Shown here: positions 1 to 6,528 of the stretch, in pieces | How positions within the stretch are numbered: the first letter of the stretch is position 1 | Layout of the letters: every line of letters begins with the position of its first letter | NCBI GenBank assembly: GCA_025935475.1 | Contig: JAICVE010000052.1 | Location: 1-11,753 of the forward strand | Length of the DNA: 11,753 bases | Origin: Nitrospira sp. | GTDB taxonomy: Bacteria > Nitrospirota > Nitrospiria > Nitrospirales > Nitrospiraceae | Reading direction: 5' to 3' | Notes under the pieces: generated by a model | Told to the model about the DNA's origin: nothing | The model's input: the letters and a program-made list of their open reading frames with translations, nothing else | Databases searched by the model: none | Position numbers and translations under genes: made by a program

Positions 1-186
1 GGAAGTGGGTGAAAGAATTGGGCTCGGAGGAGCGCCACATTGAAGGCGGATCGTATCACAGCCCTAATGCCTCCTCAACGGAAGCCTGTCCCTGGCATGC
101 TGAGAATTCCTGTGGATTTCCTTACATTTCTTGGGTGTAGGGATCCTTAGTGCTATCCTGGCCGCAGACTGAAACGGTTGGTCTTC
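1..186. other. 5' edge region, possible tail of an upstream gene
   Basis: No complete gene is visible before the peptidase gene. One plus-strand frame is open from base 3 to a TAG at 138-140 (about 45 codons, beginning KWVKELGSEERHIEGG). Its first 18 or so codons favour G/C at the third base, as the neighbouring genes do, but the later ones do not. It could be the C-terminal end of a gene entering from the left, or chance. The peptides in the other frames look no better. Confidence 0.25.
131..159 (+). promoter_or_regulatory. Weak candidate sigma-70 promoter for the TPR-peptidase gene
   Basis: A TTGGGT hexamer at 131-136 and TATCCT at 154-159 are separated by 17 nt. This is the right geometry for a housekeeping promoter, but each hexamer matches the consensus only partly. 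It would place transcription about 20 nt before the ATG at 187. Such pairs occur by chance, so this is only a candidate. Confidence 0.2.
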
Positions 187-1635
187 ATGTATCGTCGAAA
201 CATTTCCAATATTCTCTATCCGATTGCAGGCGTGCTGGGACTGTTTATCGTCTACGAGGCAGTCCTCAAGCCTGTCTATATTCAGACTCCGCCTCCGGCA
301 CCCATTGATCATACCTCGCCCATCGATGGGACGGACCGCGTCCCCGACCAGGCCTATGGACCCCCTCCTGAGGAACCTCCGGCAGCGCCACAAAAACAAC
401 TGCGCCTCATTGATGCGGCCGGGGTATCCGACACCAAGCACCATAGGACCTTGGAAGCGATTCGAGAAGAGATCGAAAAAGGCAATTTGAAAGCGGCTGA
501 GGCGCAACTGCGCGACCTGCCTGAGGGCGTACAAACCGATGCACATGCCCGGCCCTCTATAGCGATTCTTTGGAACAATCTCGGCATCGAACAGGAAAAG
601 CTCGAGGGAACCAAGGGGTCGCTCAAGGCGTTCAAGAAAGCGGCCTCTTTCGATCCGGGCAATCCCGTCATCCAAATGAACCTGGCCCACGGATATTGGG
701 AGCAGCGCGATCCCGCGATGAATCAGGAATTCCTCGAGCGGCTGATCGCGCTGGCGCCGCAGAACCCGTTCCCGCATGTCGCATTAGCCGACTGGCTCCA
801 GGAGCACGGGCGCCTCGGTGAAGCGGCCCGCCATTTGGATCAGGCCGCCCAACGGTCGGCAGACGATCCGTCCGCGCAGTCCTACCTGCGAACAGTCACT
901 TCGAAAATGCAGAGGACCGATCAGATGGAAAGCCGGCTGACGAGCCGTGAGGGCGCCCACTTCACGGTCAAGTACGACGGTGACAGCGACCCCGATTCTT
1001 GGACGATTGTGCTGGATATCCTCGAAGAGGCCTACCGGGAAGTGGGCCAAAAGTTCGGGCATTTCCCCTCGAAACCCATGGTCGTCGTCCTGCACCCGAA
1101 TGCGACCTTTCAAGTCAATACAGGAAGTCCAGCCTGGGCCGATGGATTGTTCGATCCGGTATTGGGCCGCATTCACTTACCGACGCAAGGGGCGTTGACG
1201 GACCGGGCCTGGTTGAAGCGGGTGCTGCGACATGAATTCGTCCACGCATTGCTGCACGATCAGCAGGGCCTGAACCACAACGCCTTGCCGACCTGGCTCA
1301 ACGAAGGGCTGGCCATGCAGCTGTCCAGCGATCATTGGCCCGACATCGACCAGCTTCGCCGGCATGAACTTTCCCTGATTCCATTGACCGCGCTGGAAGA
1401 TAGTTGGAACGAGCTTTCGAGCGAAGCGGCCTCTGTGGCCTACCTCGAAGCGGATTCAGCGACCCGGTATCTGATCAATCGCTACGGGATGCACGAAGTG
1501 CAGCAGTTGCTGGCCAGGCTCAAGAGAAAGCAGAGCCTGCCGGCGGCGATGCAAGCTGAACTTTCGCTGTCCTACGATCAGTTTCAATCTCGCTGGATGG
1601 CGCACTGGCAGGAAGGGCGGACGAAGGCATCGTAA
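187..1635 (+). CDS. Membrane-anchored TPR protein with gluzincin-type metallopeptidase domain
   Basis: The 482-aa protein starts MYRRNISN and has one hydrophobic segment (about residues 9-26) after basic residues, so it is probably N-in with the rest in the periplasm. A Pro-rich linker (about 35-70) follows, then TPR-like helices (about 129-232), then a peptidase-MA-like domain (about 250-475). That domain carries HEFVH at 349-353 and WLNEGLA with Glu373 exactly 20 residues after the second His, the spacing of thermolysin-type (gluzincin) zinc ligands. So an active zinc protease is expected; the substrate is unknown. The TPRs may select substrates or partners. I chose the ATG at 187. An in-frame TTG at 178 would add three residues, and neither start has a clear ribosome binding site. 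The last 116 bases overlap the convergent minus-strand gene, and the C-terminal helices here look like normal domain sequence. Confidence 0.85.
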   Translation: MYRRNISNILYPIAGVLGLFIVYEAVLKPVYIQTPPPAPIDHTSPIDGTDRVPDQAYGPPPEEPPAAPQKQLRLIDAAGVSDTKHHRTLEAIREEIEKGNLKAAEAQLRDLPEGVQTDAHARPSIAILWNNLGIEQEKLEGTKGSLKAFKKAASFDPGNPVIQMNLAHGYWEQRDPAMNQEFLERLIALAPQNPFPHVALADWLQEHGRLGEAARHLDQAAQRSADDPSAQSYLRTVTSKMQRTDQMESRLTSREGAHFTVKYDGDSDPDSWTIVLDILEEAYREVGQKFGHFPSKPMVVVLHPNATFQVNTGSPAWADGLFDPVLGRIHLPTQGALTDRAWLKRVLRHEFVHALLHDQQGLNHNALPTWLNEGLAMQLSSDHWPDIDQLRRHELSLIPLTALEDSWNELSSEAASVAYLEADSATRYLINRYGMHEVQQLLARLKRKQSLPAAMQAELSLSYDQFQSRWMAHWQEGRTKAS

Positions 1636-2392
1636 GCTGTCGATCACGCGGGAAGAACCCCGCCGTCTCATCCGACTGATCGGGCGCAGACGCTTCACTG
1701 TCGTCGGCAGGTTCGATCTTATCCTCCCACAACCACCGCCGGCCGGCCTGATCCGGCATCTTGATCCGGAAATCGATATCACGCGGTGCCGTTCCCGACA
1801 TGCCGACGACGCTCCTGCTAATCCGCTCGATCCGCACCTCCGGGGCTTCTGTGGAAAATTCGTCGGACCACACCAACTGACCTGTCTGAGGATTCACAGC
1901 GCGAAGGACGAAATGGGGCTCTCCGGACTCTTTTGCCCGTGAAGCAACCCTGGTGACCGCAGCTCGCGGGTGGATGTGCGCGACGACACGGTGTGAGCCA
2001 ACCTCCGGATGTTCGCCGGCGGTGAGGTTCAGACGACCTTCCCAGAGAAAACGTCCATTCGATGCATCGTAGACCCGAAGGGTAAATTCCGAAAGACTAC
2101 CGGTGCCCGCCCCCACACCTCCGGCGAAGATCCGCGTGCGGGGATGGCTGGAGGCAGGGCCATCGTCCTTGATGTCGAGTTCGTAGGTCTCCGCGGAGAG
2201 CACGTCCCCAGATTGCGCATCATAAGTCTTGACGGTGATAAAGGAGACTTCTTCGTCCTGGAACCCGAATCCGGCTGCGACGACGACCTGCGCGTTGGCG
2301 GCTGGAGCGGCTGACGGTTCGCCCGCCAGACTCAGCACGGGGAAGGCAAGGATCGTGAAGAATAGACTTCCTAACCTCAAGGTCGATGGCAT
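1520..2392 (-). CDS. Secreted protein with PQQ-like beta repeats, function unknown
   Basis: This 290-aa protein has a clear signal peptide (MPSTLRLGSLFFTILAFPVL, with likely cleavage near SLAG at 21-24). The mature part has repeated strand-turn-strand units with the pattern aromatic/aliphatic-x-D/N-x-x-x-G-x-hydrophobic-W: around 54-70 (TYDAQSGDVL), 104-122 (VYDASNGRFLW), 162-178 (VNPQTGQLVW) and 207-225 (AGRRWLW). This resembles PQQ/beta-propeller blades, although four units do not make a full propeller. No catalytic motif is seen. The start is set by GGGAGG 7 nt upstream of the ATG at 2392-2390; an open frame extends to 2518, but that would bury the signal peptide. Residues 253-290 are Ser/Pro/Ala-rich and lie antisense to the end of the peptidase gene, so this tail may be dispensable. 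The family is not recognised. Confidence 0.75.
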   Translation of the reverse strand: MPSTLRLGSLFFTILAFPVLSLAGEPSAAPAANAQVVVAAGFGFQDEEVSFITVKTYDAQSGDVLSAETYELDIKDDGPASSHPRTRIFAGGVGAGTGSLSEFTLRVYDASNGRFLWEGRLNLTAGEHPEVGSHRVVAHIHPRAAVTRVASRAKESGEPHFVLRAVNPQTGQLVWSDEFSTEAPEVRIERISRSVVGMSGTAPRDIDFRIKMPDQAGRRWLWEDKIEPADDSEASAPDQSDETAGFFPRDRQLTMPSSALPASAPSSEIETDRRTAKVQLASPPAGSAFS

Positions 2393-2399
2393 GTTCAGG

Positions 2400-2405
2400 C
2401 CTCCC
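2400..2405 (-). promoter_or_regulatory. Shine-Dalgarno site deciding the start at 2392
   Basis: GGGAGG on the minus strand lies 7 nt before the ATG at 2392-2390. It selects that ATG, directly ahead of a signal peptide, over in-frame codons further upstream. Confidence 0.65.
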
Positions 2406-2443
2406 GTTCCTGTACCGACTATGCCAGGAACCGACCTAAGCTG

Positions 2444-2488
2444 AACATTCCCCGCTCTGGGGGACAATCCCCCAAAAGGGGGAGTGTT
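2444..2488. repeat. Nested G5/C5 inverted-repeat element
   Basis: The 45-bp stretch has outer arms AACATTCCCC (2444-2453) and GGGGGAGTGTT (2478-2488), complementary except for one T/C difference. Inside are G5 (2459-2463) and C5 (2469-2473), followed by AAAA and G5 (2478-2482). The C5 run can pair with either G5 run, giving two mutually exclusive hairpins. The element lies between the DCC-family gene and the secreted-protein gene, in the leader of the latter if the two are cotranscribed. No T-run follows on either strand, so it is not a standard intrinsic terminator. It may be an RNA processing or attenuation structure or an intergenic repeat. Confidence 0.55.
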
Positions 2489-2533
2489 CGGAAACCCGAT
2501 CAAAAGATGCAGAGGCAAAGGAGTAGAGGATCG

Positions 2534-2929
2534 TCAGTCCTGCCGATCAAGGGGAACTTCTCCAAAAACCTCGTAGCGGTACTTGGCTACCAGCCTGTAG
2601 ATCCAATAGCCAAGGGGCTTCACAAGCGGAAGGGCAAACAGTCTGGCCAGGACACGCCCCCCCTTTAATCCCGGAAGCAGCGGCAGAAAAGCGTCCAGCC
2701 CGCTGGCGATCCGGCCATCGGCAGCAATCAGAAAAGCAGCCTCTGGTCGGCCATCTCGGTAGTGCGGACCCAGCAAACGTTTGGCCTCCTCGCTCTGATA
2801 CGGGATCATGCGCAGAGCCTTGTCTTCAACGTTCAGCTGCTCAAGGCCACCCTTGGCGGTGACGCACATCCGGCAGCGGCCGTCATAGATGAGACATTGT
2901 GGAGTATCGCGAAAAGACGGTTCGTCCAT
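2534..2929 (-). CDS. DCC-family (DUF393, YuxK-like) thiol-disulfide oxidoreductase-like protein
   Basis: The 131-aa protein carries the family signature near its N-terminus: IYDGRCRMC, giving D16-x-x-C19-x-x-C22. A later stretch (AAFLIAADGRIASGLDAFLPLL) and the C-terminal Trp/Tyr-rich helix (KPLGYWIYRLVAKYRY) also fit DUF393, and the length is normal. Members are predicted to be thioredoxin-like redox proteins, but their physiological substrates are generally unknown. There is no signal peptide, so it is probably cytoplasmic. I chose the ATG at 2929 because AGAGG sits 7 nt before it; a GTG at 2959 is in frame but less supported. It is divergent from the membrane-protein gene starting at 2983 and may share its control region. 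The secreted-protein gene follows about 140 nt downstream. Confidence 0.85.
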   Translation of the reverse strand: MDEPSFRDTPQCLIYDGRCRMCVTAKGGLEQLNVEDKALRMIPYQSEEAKRLLGPHYRDGRPEAAFLIAADGRIASGLDAFLPLLPGLKGGRVLARLFALPLVKPLGYWIYRLVAKYRYEVFGEVPLDRQD

Positions 2930-2936
2930 CGCTCGA

Positions 2937-2941
2937 CCTCT
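2937..2941 (-). promoter_or_regulatory. Shine-Dalgarno site of the DCC-family gene
   Basis: AGAGG on the minus strand stands 7 nt before the ATG at 2929-2927. It favours this start over the in-frame GTG at 2959-2957. Confidence 0.55.
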
Positions 2942-2961
2942 GCATGGTTGCCCGTTCACGG

Positions 2962-3012
2962 CGCGACCGGTAAGATCTGCATATGCCCCATCGACAGATC
3001 TTACTCGTCACG
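2962..3012. repeat. Inverted repeat enclosing a start codon
   Basis: GTAAGATCTG (2970-2979) and CAGATCTTAC (2995-3004) are perfect complements separated by 15 nt. Pairing extends outward with 15 of 18 positions matching (2962-2979 against 2995-3012). The 15-nt loop contains the ATG (2983-2985) of the plus-strand membrane-protein gene, and the left arm covers where its ribosome binding site would be. The repeat is also 33 nt upstream of the divergent DCC-family start at 2929. It could be an RNA hairpin limiting translation, or a DNA operator for the divergent pair. Each arm contains the palindrome AGATCT, so the arms also form a partial direct repeat. Confidence 0.6.
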
Positions 3013-3405
3013 CTGCTCACCCTCGCTGCAGTCGGTGTCGCCACCTTGTTGCTCGTCATGTCACCGGCCATGCCGGGCTCGCCTCATGTCCTGTGGTGGC
3101 TCTTTCTCGTGCTGTTGCCGCTTGTGCTGGCCGCGGCCATTCTGTTGGGGTGGGGTTGGGCCGCGATGGCGTCTGTCGCCTACGGCACCATTGGATTAGC
3201 AATTGACCTCGCCACTGTGGTCAGCATTCTTGGAGGACGCGAGGGGTCGGATCTCACGATCGCCCTCAGTGTGGTCAACGGGAGCGCGAATTTCGCACTG
3301 ATCGTCTTCGGAGGCCGCGCGTTTTGGACGGTCTTGCAGGGACTGCGGCCTCGAGGATCCCGCCCTCCCAATCCTCCTTCCCCCTCGCCATCTTCAGGGG
3401 CCTGA
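2983..3405 (+). CDS. Small multi-spanning membrane protein, function unknown
   Basis: The 140-aa protein has about four hydrophobic segments: residues 6-26, 36-60, 63-83 and 90-112. A Pro/Ser-rich cytosolic-type tail (RGSRPPNPPSPSPSSGA) follows. No enzymatic motif is visible and I do not recognise the family. The ATG at 2983 is chosen because the hydrophobic N-terminus begins directly after it; no good Shine-Dalgarno site precedes it. The start codon lies in the loop of a perfect 10-bp inverted repeat. The last 131 bases overlap the convergent methyltransferase gene. The fourth membrane segment is in the overlap, so this frame is the likelier one to be constrained over 3275-3350. Confidence 0.65.
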   Translation: MPHRQILLVTLLTLAAVGVATLLLVMSPAMPGSPHVLWWLFLVLLPLVLAAAILLGWGWAAMASVAYGTIGLAIDLATVVSILGGREGSDLTIALSVVNGSANFALIVFGGRAFWTVLQGLRPRGSRPPNPPSPSPSSGA

Positions 3406-4342
3406 CGGACGAAAACCCCGCTTCCGTCAACCACGATGTCGTGTCTGCCACGGAATAGGTATTGCCTGTTTCAGTGAACAACAACATTGACACCGCGAAT
3501 AGGCTGGCCTCTTCGGGGAACAATCCCTCGCGATCGTGCAGGAATGCATCCTGAATGATCAAACGGCCGCCGTGGGCCAGCGCTGCCCTGGCACGGCGAA
3601 ACACATGGAAATTTTGCTCGGGCGAGTAAATGTGGAGGACATTGGAATACCAGATCACATCAAACTGTCCCGGGATGTCATCTTTCAATATATCCAACGG
3701 CAGATACGAGAGGCGAGCGCCTGCCTCATGTGTCGCCGCAATTTCTCTGGCCACCTCCAATGCGGCTGGACGGTCACAGACCATGGCACGAAGACCAGGG
3801 TTCTTGGCGAGGAACGCCATCGCATAGGTTCCTGGTCCTCCTCCGAGATCGAGCAACGTCCTGACCCCTTTTAGCGGCAGTTGGGCGGCGATCATTGGCG
3901 CAGTCTCCAGCGTCCGATGGTGCATGGCCCAGGTAAACTGGCGGCGATAATCCGGTGCTTCCGGTTCATCTTTATCAAGCGGTTCTCCGGTTTTAATCGA
4001 TTCCATCAGGCGCAACCAGTCGGTCCAATGATTGGTGATCAGGTGCAAATAGCTTCCGCGATAGGCTCGATCATCGGCATTCAAGGCGGTCGCGGCAAGC
4101 GGGCTGTTGCGATAGCGGTTTCTTTTTTTGTACAGCAGTCCGGCCATGGCCAGATTCCGGCACAAGATCGACAGCCCGCGCTCGCTCACCTTCAATTCCC
4201 GCGCAAGGTCGGGCAATAGCCAGGTGTTTTTGCCGATCACCGTGAAGAGCTTCAGTTCGAGCGCAGTCAATATCACCCGAGGGAGGCGATAGGCCGACAA
4301 GGCGTCGCGGAAATCTTCGAAGGTCTTGAGGGGCGGCCTCAT
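3275..4342 (-). CDS. SAM-dependent O-methyltransferase, COMT/CrtF-like (methyltransferase family 2)
   Basis: The 355-aa protein has the two-part architecture of this family. An N-terminal winged-helix dimerisation domain (about 1-95) includes LLPDLARELKVSERGLSILC and a wing-like KKRNRYRNS. A Rossmann domain carries SAM motif I, LLDLGGGPG (163-171), the ribose-binding acidic residue in CDRP (Asp190), and DVIWYSNVLHIYSPE (228-242). His237 aligns with the catalytic base in the LHDW motif of plant COMT. Relatives methylate hydroxyl groups of phenolics, carotenoids, quinone or tetrapyrrole-type compounds; the substrate here is not predictable. The ATG at 4342 is chosen over a GTG at 4369 because it forms a 4-nt ATGA overlap with the preceding gene's stop. 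It is the last gene of the operon. The final 25 or so residues (Arg-rich, after EGGIL) lie past the usual family end and are antisense to the membrane-protein gene. Confidence 0.85.
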   Translation of the reverse strand: MRPPLKTFEDFRDALSAYRLPRVILTALELKLFTVIGKNTWLLPDLARELKVSERGLSILCRNLAMAGLLYKKRNRYRNSPLAATALNADDRAYRGSYLHLITNHWTDWLRLMESIKTGEPLDKDEPEAPDYRRQFTWAMHHRTLETAPMIAAQLPLKGVRTLLDLGGGPGTYAMAFLAKNPGLRAMVCDRPAALEVAREIAATHEAGARLSYLPLDILKDDIPGQFDVIWYSNVLHIYSPEQNFHVFRRARAALAHGGRLIIQDAFLHDREGLFPEEASLFAVSMLLFTETGNTYSVADTTSWLTEAGFSSVRPLKMARGKEDWEGGILEAAVPARPSKTRGLRRRSVRNSRSR

Positions 4343-4776
4343 TGCGCTCCGCCGATCTGCCGGCAGCACCAGCGCATGAGGTCCTGGACTTTGGAGAGAT
4401 TCCCCAAATCCACCTCCCGCTCGAACGTCACCGCCACATACTCTTCGGTCATTTCCGTTTGCTCGGAAAATCCGGATTGCAGCAGCAACGGCCGGAATTT
4501 CGAGACGGCAGGTTGGATAAAGTACTTGGCCTGCTTGGCCACCTCGTCCGTGCCTAAATCCTCAGGCGTCCCCTCGGACATGAGGCTCATCACGTCATCC
4601 ATCGCAACGCCGTACTGGCAAAGCAACTTCCCGTCTGGCTTGATTTCCAACAACCAGCCGTCTGTTCCGAGGTCAAGGGCCAGCGGGCCGTTAGGCTCAA
4701 GCTCGTAGAGTTGTGGAAACGCTTTGGCCAACGTCGTCCGTGCTTCGCTCCACTGCGGTGAGGCAATCTCGCTCAT
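4339..4776 (-). CDS. Conserved-looking hypothetical protein, 145 aa
   Basis: I do not recognise this protein. It is soluble, acidic, and has no signal peptide or membrane segment. An alpha/beta pattern is suggested by LALDLGTDGWLLEIKPDGKLLCQYG (about 32-56) followed by helical stretches and EEYVAVTFEREVD (about 110-122). Two adjacent Cys (RWCCRQ, near 137-138) stand close to the C-terminus. Its ATG overlaps the TPR gene's TGA by 4 nt (ATGA at 4776-4773), and its own TGA overlaps the methyltransferase ATG the same way. Translation of the three is therefore probably coupled, perhaps to keep a fixed ratio. It could be an accessory or chaperone-like partner of the TPR protein or the methyltransferase; that is inference from position only. 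Confidence 0.8.
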   Translation of the reverse strand: MSEIASPQWSEARTTLAKAFPQLYELEPNGPLALDLGTDGWLLEIKPDGKLLCQYGVAMDDVMSLMSEGTPEDLGTDEVAKQAKYFIQPAVSKFRPLLLQSGFSEQTEMTEEYVAVTFEREVDLGNLSKVQDLMRWCCRQIGGAQ

Positions 4777-5597
4777 CCGTGTGATTCCCTGGCAGCCTCT
4801 TGGGAAGCGTCATTCGAGAGCCGCTCCCGCAGTGTGTGCAGCCGCCTGATATTCTCCTCAAGCTTCGGCAGCTGATATTTGCGGTCCATCGCCACCACCA
4901 GTTCAAGCAACTGAGCCGCTTCCTCTACCCGGCCCATGGCTTCATAACAGTCGGCCAGCAGATACCGCGCCCCGCCAGTGCGCAGTTCGTCGCGGAAGCG
5001 TTCCGCAATCGACTGGCTGGTCTGACCGCAAGCGACCGCGTCGTCAAACCGCTTTTGAAGCAAGAATGTCCGGCCCATCATGCGCCAGGCATCGGCCACT
5101 CCGCCATCGTTGCCCAAGCGGCGCATCAACAGCATGGACTTCTCGTAATAGGCAATCGCTTCATGAAACTGGTCCTGTTCCCTGGCGATCAGGCCCAAAT
5201 CGGAAAACAGCACGGCCTTGGCGGCTTCATCATGCGTCTTCATCATCAAATCGAGCGCCTCGAGATAATAGGCCTTGGCGCGGTCCCATTCCCCCGCATC
5301 CGCGCGCAAGTTTCCGAGGTTCGCCAACGTGGTGCCGATGCCCTTTTCATCTCCAAAAATTTTCTGCAGCTCCAGGACCTCTTGATAATAGGTCTGGGCC
5401 GCCTGGCGCCGTCCGCTCACGGCGCAAATATTCCCTAAATTCCCCAGCGTTGCCGCCAACGCCCGTTGATCGCCGGTGAGACGATCGCATTCGAGGGCCT
5501 TGGCGTAGCAGGTATAGGCGTCAGTATAGTGGCCGCGGCCGAAATGTTCGTTGCCCTGCCGGTTCAATTCTTCAGACAGCCCGTTCTTGAGTGTCAT
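4773..5597 (-). CDS. TPR-repeat protein (six tandem repeats)
   Basis: The 274-aa protein is nearly all tetratricopeptide repeat. Units recur every 40 residues, marked by LGNLGN (51), LANLGN (91), FSDLGL (131), WRMMGR (171) and RYLLAD (211), with an initial repeat at about 10-43. The 40-residue period with GD/GN linkers is typical of kinesin-light-chain-like TPR_12 arrays, which bind peptides or proteins. No signal peptide, enzymatic domain or DNA-binding domain is present, so it is probably a cytoplasmic scaffold. The start is uncertain. The ATG at 5597 begins just before the first repeat and 25 nt after the stop of the upstream gene but lacks a clear Shine-Dalgarno site. Earlier in-frame starts (ATG 5678, another at 5699) would overlap the upstream gene. 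It ends in an ATGA overlap with the 145-aa gene. Confidence 0.85.
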   Translation of the reverse strand: MTLKNGLSEELNRQGNEHFGRGHYTDAYTCYAKALECDRLTGDQRALAATLGNLGNICAVSGRRQAAQTYYQEVLELQKIFGDEKGIGTTLANLGNLRADAGEWDRAKAYYLEALDLMMKTHDEAAKAVLFSDLGLIAREQDQFHEAIAYYEKSMLLMRRLGNDGGVADAWRMMGRTFLLQKRFDDAVACGQTSQSIAERFRDELRTGGARYLLADCYEAMGRVEEAAQLLELVVAMDRKYQLPKLEENIRRLHTLRERLSNDASQEAARESHG

Positions 5598-5622
5598 GGA
5601 TGTCGTCAACCGATTTGGCAGC

Positions 5623-6216
5623 CTAGGCAACGGCTTGTTCAACAACCGCTTTCGCGCCTGTAAGAATCGAGGTTCCATCGCCGACAAGAACGGCGTCAAA
5701 TTGATATTTTAAAAGCCGGCGCAGCCCAGCTTTGGCTTTGGCCGCATCGGCATATTTCTCCGGCGACAATAACGACAGTGCGCCGGGCGGCTTACCGATC
5801 AACGCGTCACCAACGATGAGCACACCTTTCCCTTGTTGAAGAAACAACGCCGATTCACCAGGCGATTTCTGATCCTGCAGGTGAATCACCCAGAGGCCGC
5901 CGGGCAGCAGTTCTCCGTCCTTGAAGGTCTTGGACGGTTTGAGATCCATCTGCGGCGCGTCGGCGTCGGGAACTTGCAACTGGCACCGGAAATCCGACTG
6001 ACACGCGCCCGCTTCGCGCGCATGATCGCGATTCGTCACGATAATGTAGTCGAGTTGACCCTGTCGTCGGATAAAGGTGCTGGCCTCTGCCGTCATGGGA
6101 GGCGGATCGACGAGAATTTTATGCTCTCCGACTGTAAGAAACAGGCCGTTGAAATCCAGCTGCTTCTCTTCGGAAAACCAGGACCACTGCCAGATACCAG
6201 GAAGAAGTGGCTTCAT
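5623..6216 (-). CDS. Metallo-beta-lactamase-fold protein with degenerate metal site
   Basis: The 197-aa protein follows the MBL fold in outline. It has an N-terminal strand pair with ILVDPP (34-39), LDYIIVTNRDHAREAG (55-70) at the place of the THxHxDHxGG motif, WVIHLQDQKSPGESALFL (109-126) at the place of the PGHTPGS strand, GVLIVGDAL (131-139), and AVLVGDGTSI (175-184) at the place of the last GHG. Only Asp64-His65, His112 and Asp137 remain as possible ligands: the first two His are missing, and the last His is Asp180. So either it binds metal differently, as some divergent MBL subfamilies do, or it is non-catalytic. There is no signal peptide. The ATG at 6216 lies 39 nt after the preceding small gene, and the TPR gene follows. 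The substrate is unknown. Confidence 0.7.
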   Translation of the reverse strand: MKPLLPGIWQWSWFSEEKQLDFNGLFLTVGEHKILVDPPPMTAEASTFIRRQGQLDYIIVTNRDHAREAGACQSDFRCQLQVPDADAPQMDLKPSKTFKDGELLPGGLWVIHLQDQKSPGESALFLQQGKGVLIVGDALIGKPPGALSLLSPEKYADAAKAKAGLRRLLKYQFDAVLVGDGTSILTGAKAVVEQAVA

Positions 6217-6255
6217 GACCGCCGTATGGTTACTTGGGTGAAGGCACGGACCGCT

Positions 6256-6495
6256 TCATAACGAGGCCACTGCATCCTTGACTGTCTTGGTGACCTTCGT
6301 GAGGATGCCGGCGTCATTGGGCAAATCGATGATGTCGTCCTCTGGCACCGTAATGAACTTGCGATTGGCCCCTTTCGTGAGCGAAATGAGGAACATGCTG
6401 TTCGACGCCGTGACCGGGATGACGACCAGTACTTGTGGATCAATCCCTTTCACCACTTCCAGAAACTTTTGCTTCCCCTCTTCCATCTCGTCCAT
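6256..6495 (-). CDS. Small hypothetical protein, 79 aa
   Basis: This short soluble protein begins MDEMEEGKQKFLEVVKGIDP. It has two hydrophobic strands (QVLVVIPV and MFLISLT) and then ANRKFITVPEDDIIDLPND, with an amphipathic C-terminal helix. I recognise no family. Translation is supported by an AGAGGA ribosome binding site about 9 nt before the ATG at 6495, and by its position 33 nt after the TlpA-like gene and 39 nt before the MBL-like gene in the same direction. The predicted alpha/beta content and absence of signals suggest a small cytosolic partner protein; that is a guess. Confidence 0.75.
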   Translation of the reverse strand: MDEMEEGKQKFLEVVKGIDPQVLVVIPVTASNSMFLISLTKGANRKFITVPEDDIIDLPNDAGILTKVTKTVKDAVASL

Positions 6496-6528
6496 TCTGG
6501 AGTTTCCTCTCTCGCGGCAGACCGCTGC

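Noticed and set aside
64..777. A 237-codon minus-strand reading frame opposite the TPR-peptidase gene
   Set aside because: Arg-rich shadow of the plus-strand coding sequence, with no ribosome binding site and no domain features.
1648..1663. GCGGG-N6-CCCGC hairpin 12 nt after the peptidase stop, as a possible terminator
   Set aside because: A 5-bp stem without a T-run, inside the convergent gene's coding sequence; expected by chance at this GC content.
3403..3429. TGACGGA...TCCGTCA inverted repeat at the stop codon of the membrane-protein gene, as a possible terminator
   Set aside because: Only 7 bp with a 13-nt loop and no T-run, and it lies inside the methyltransferase coding sequence.
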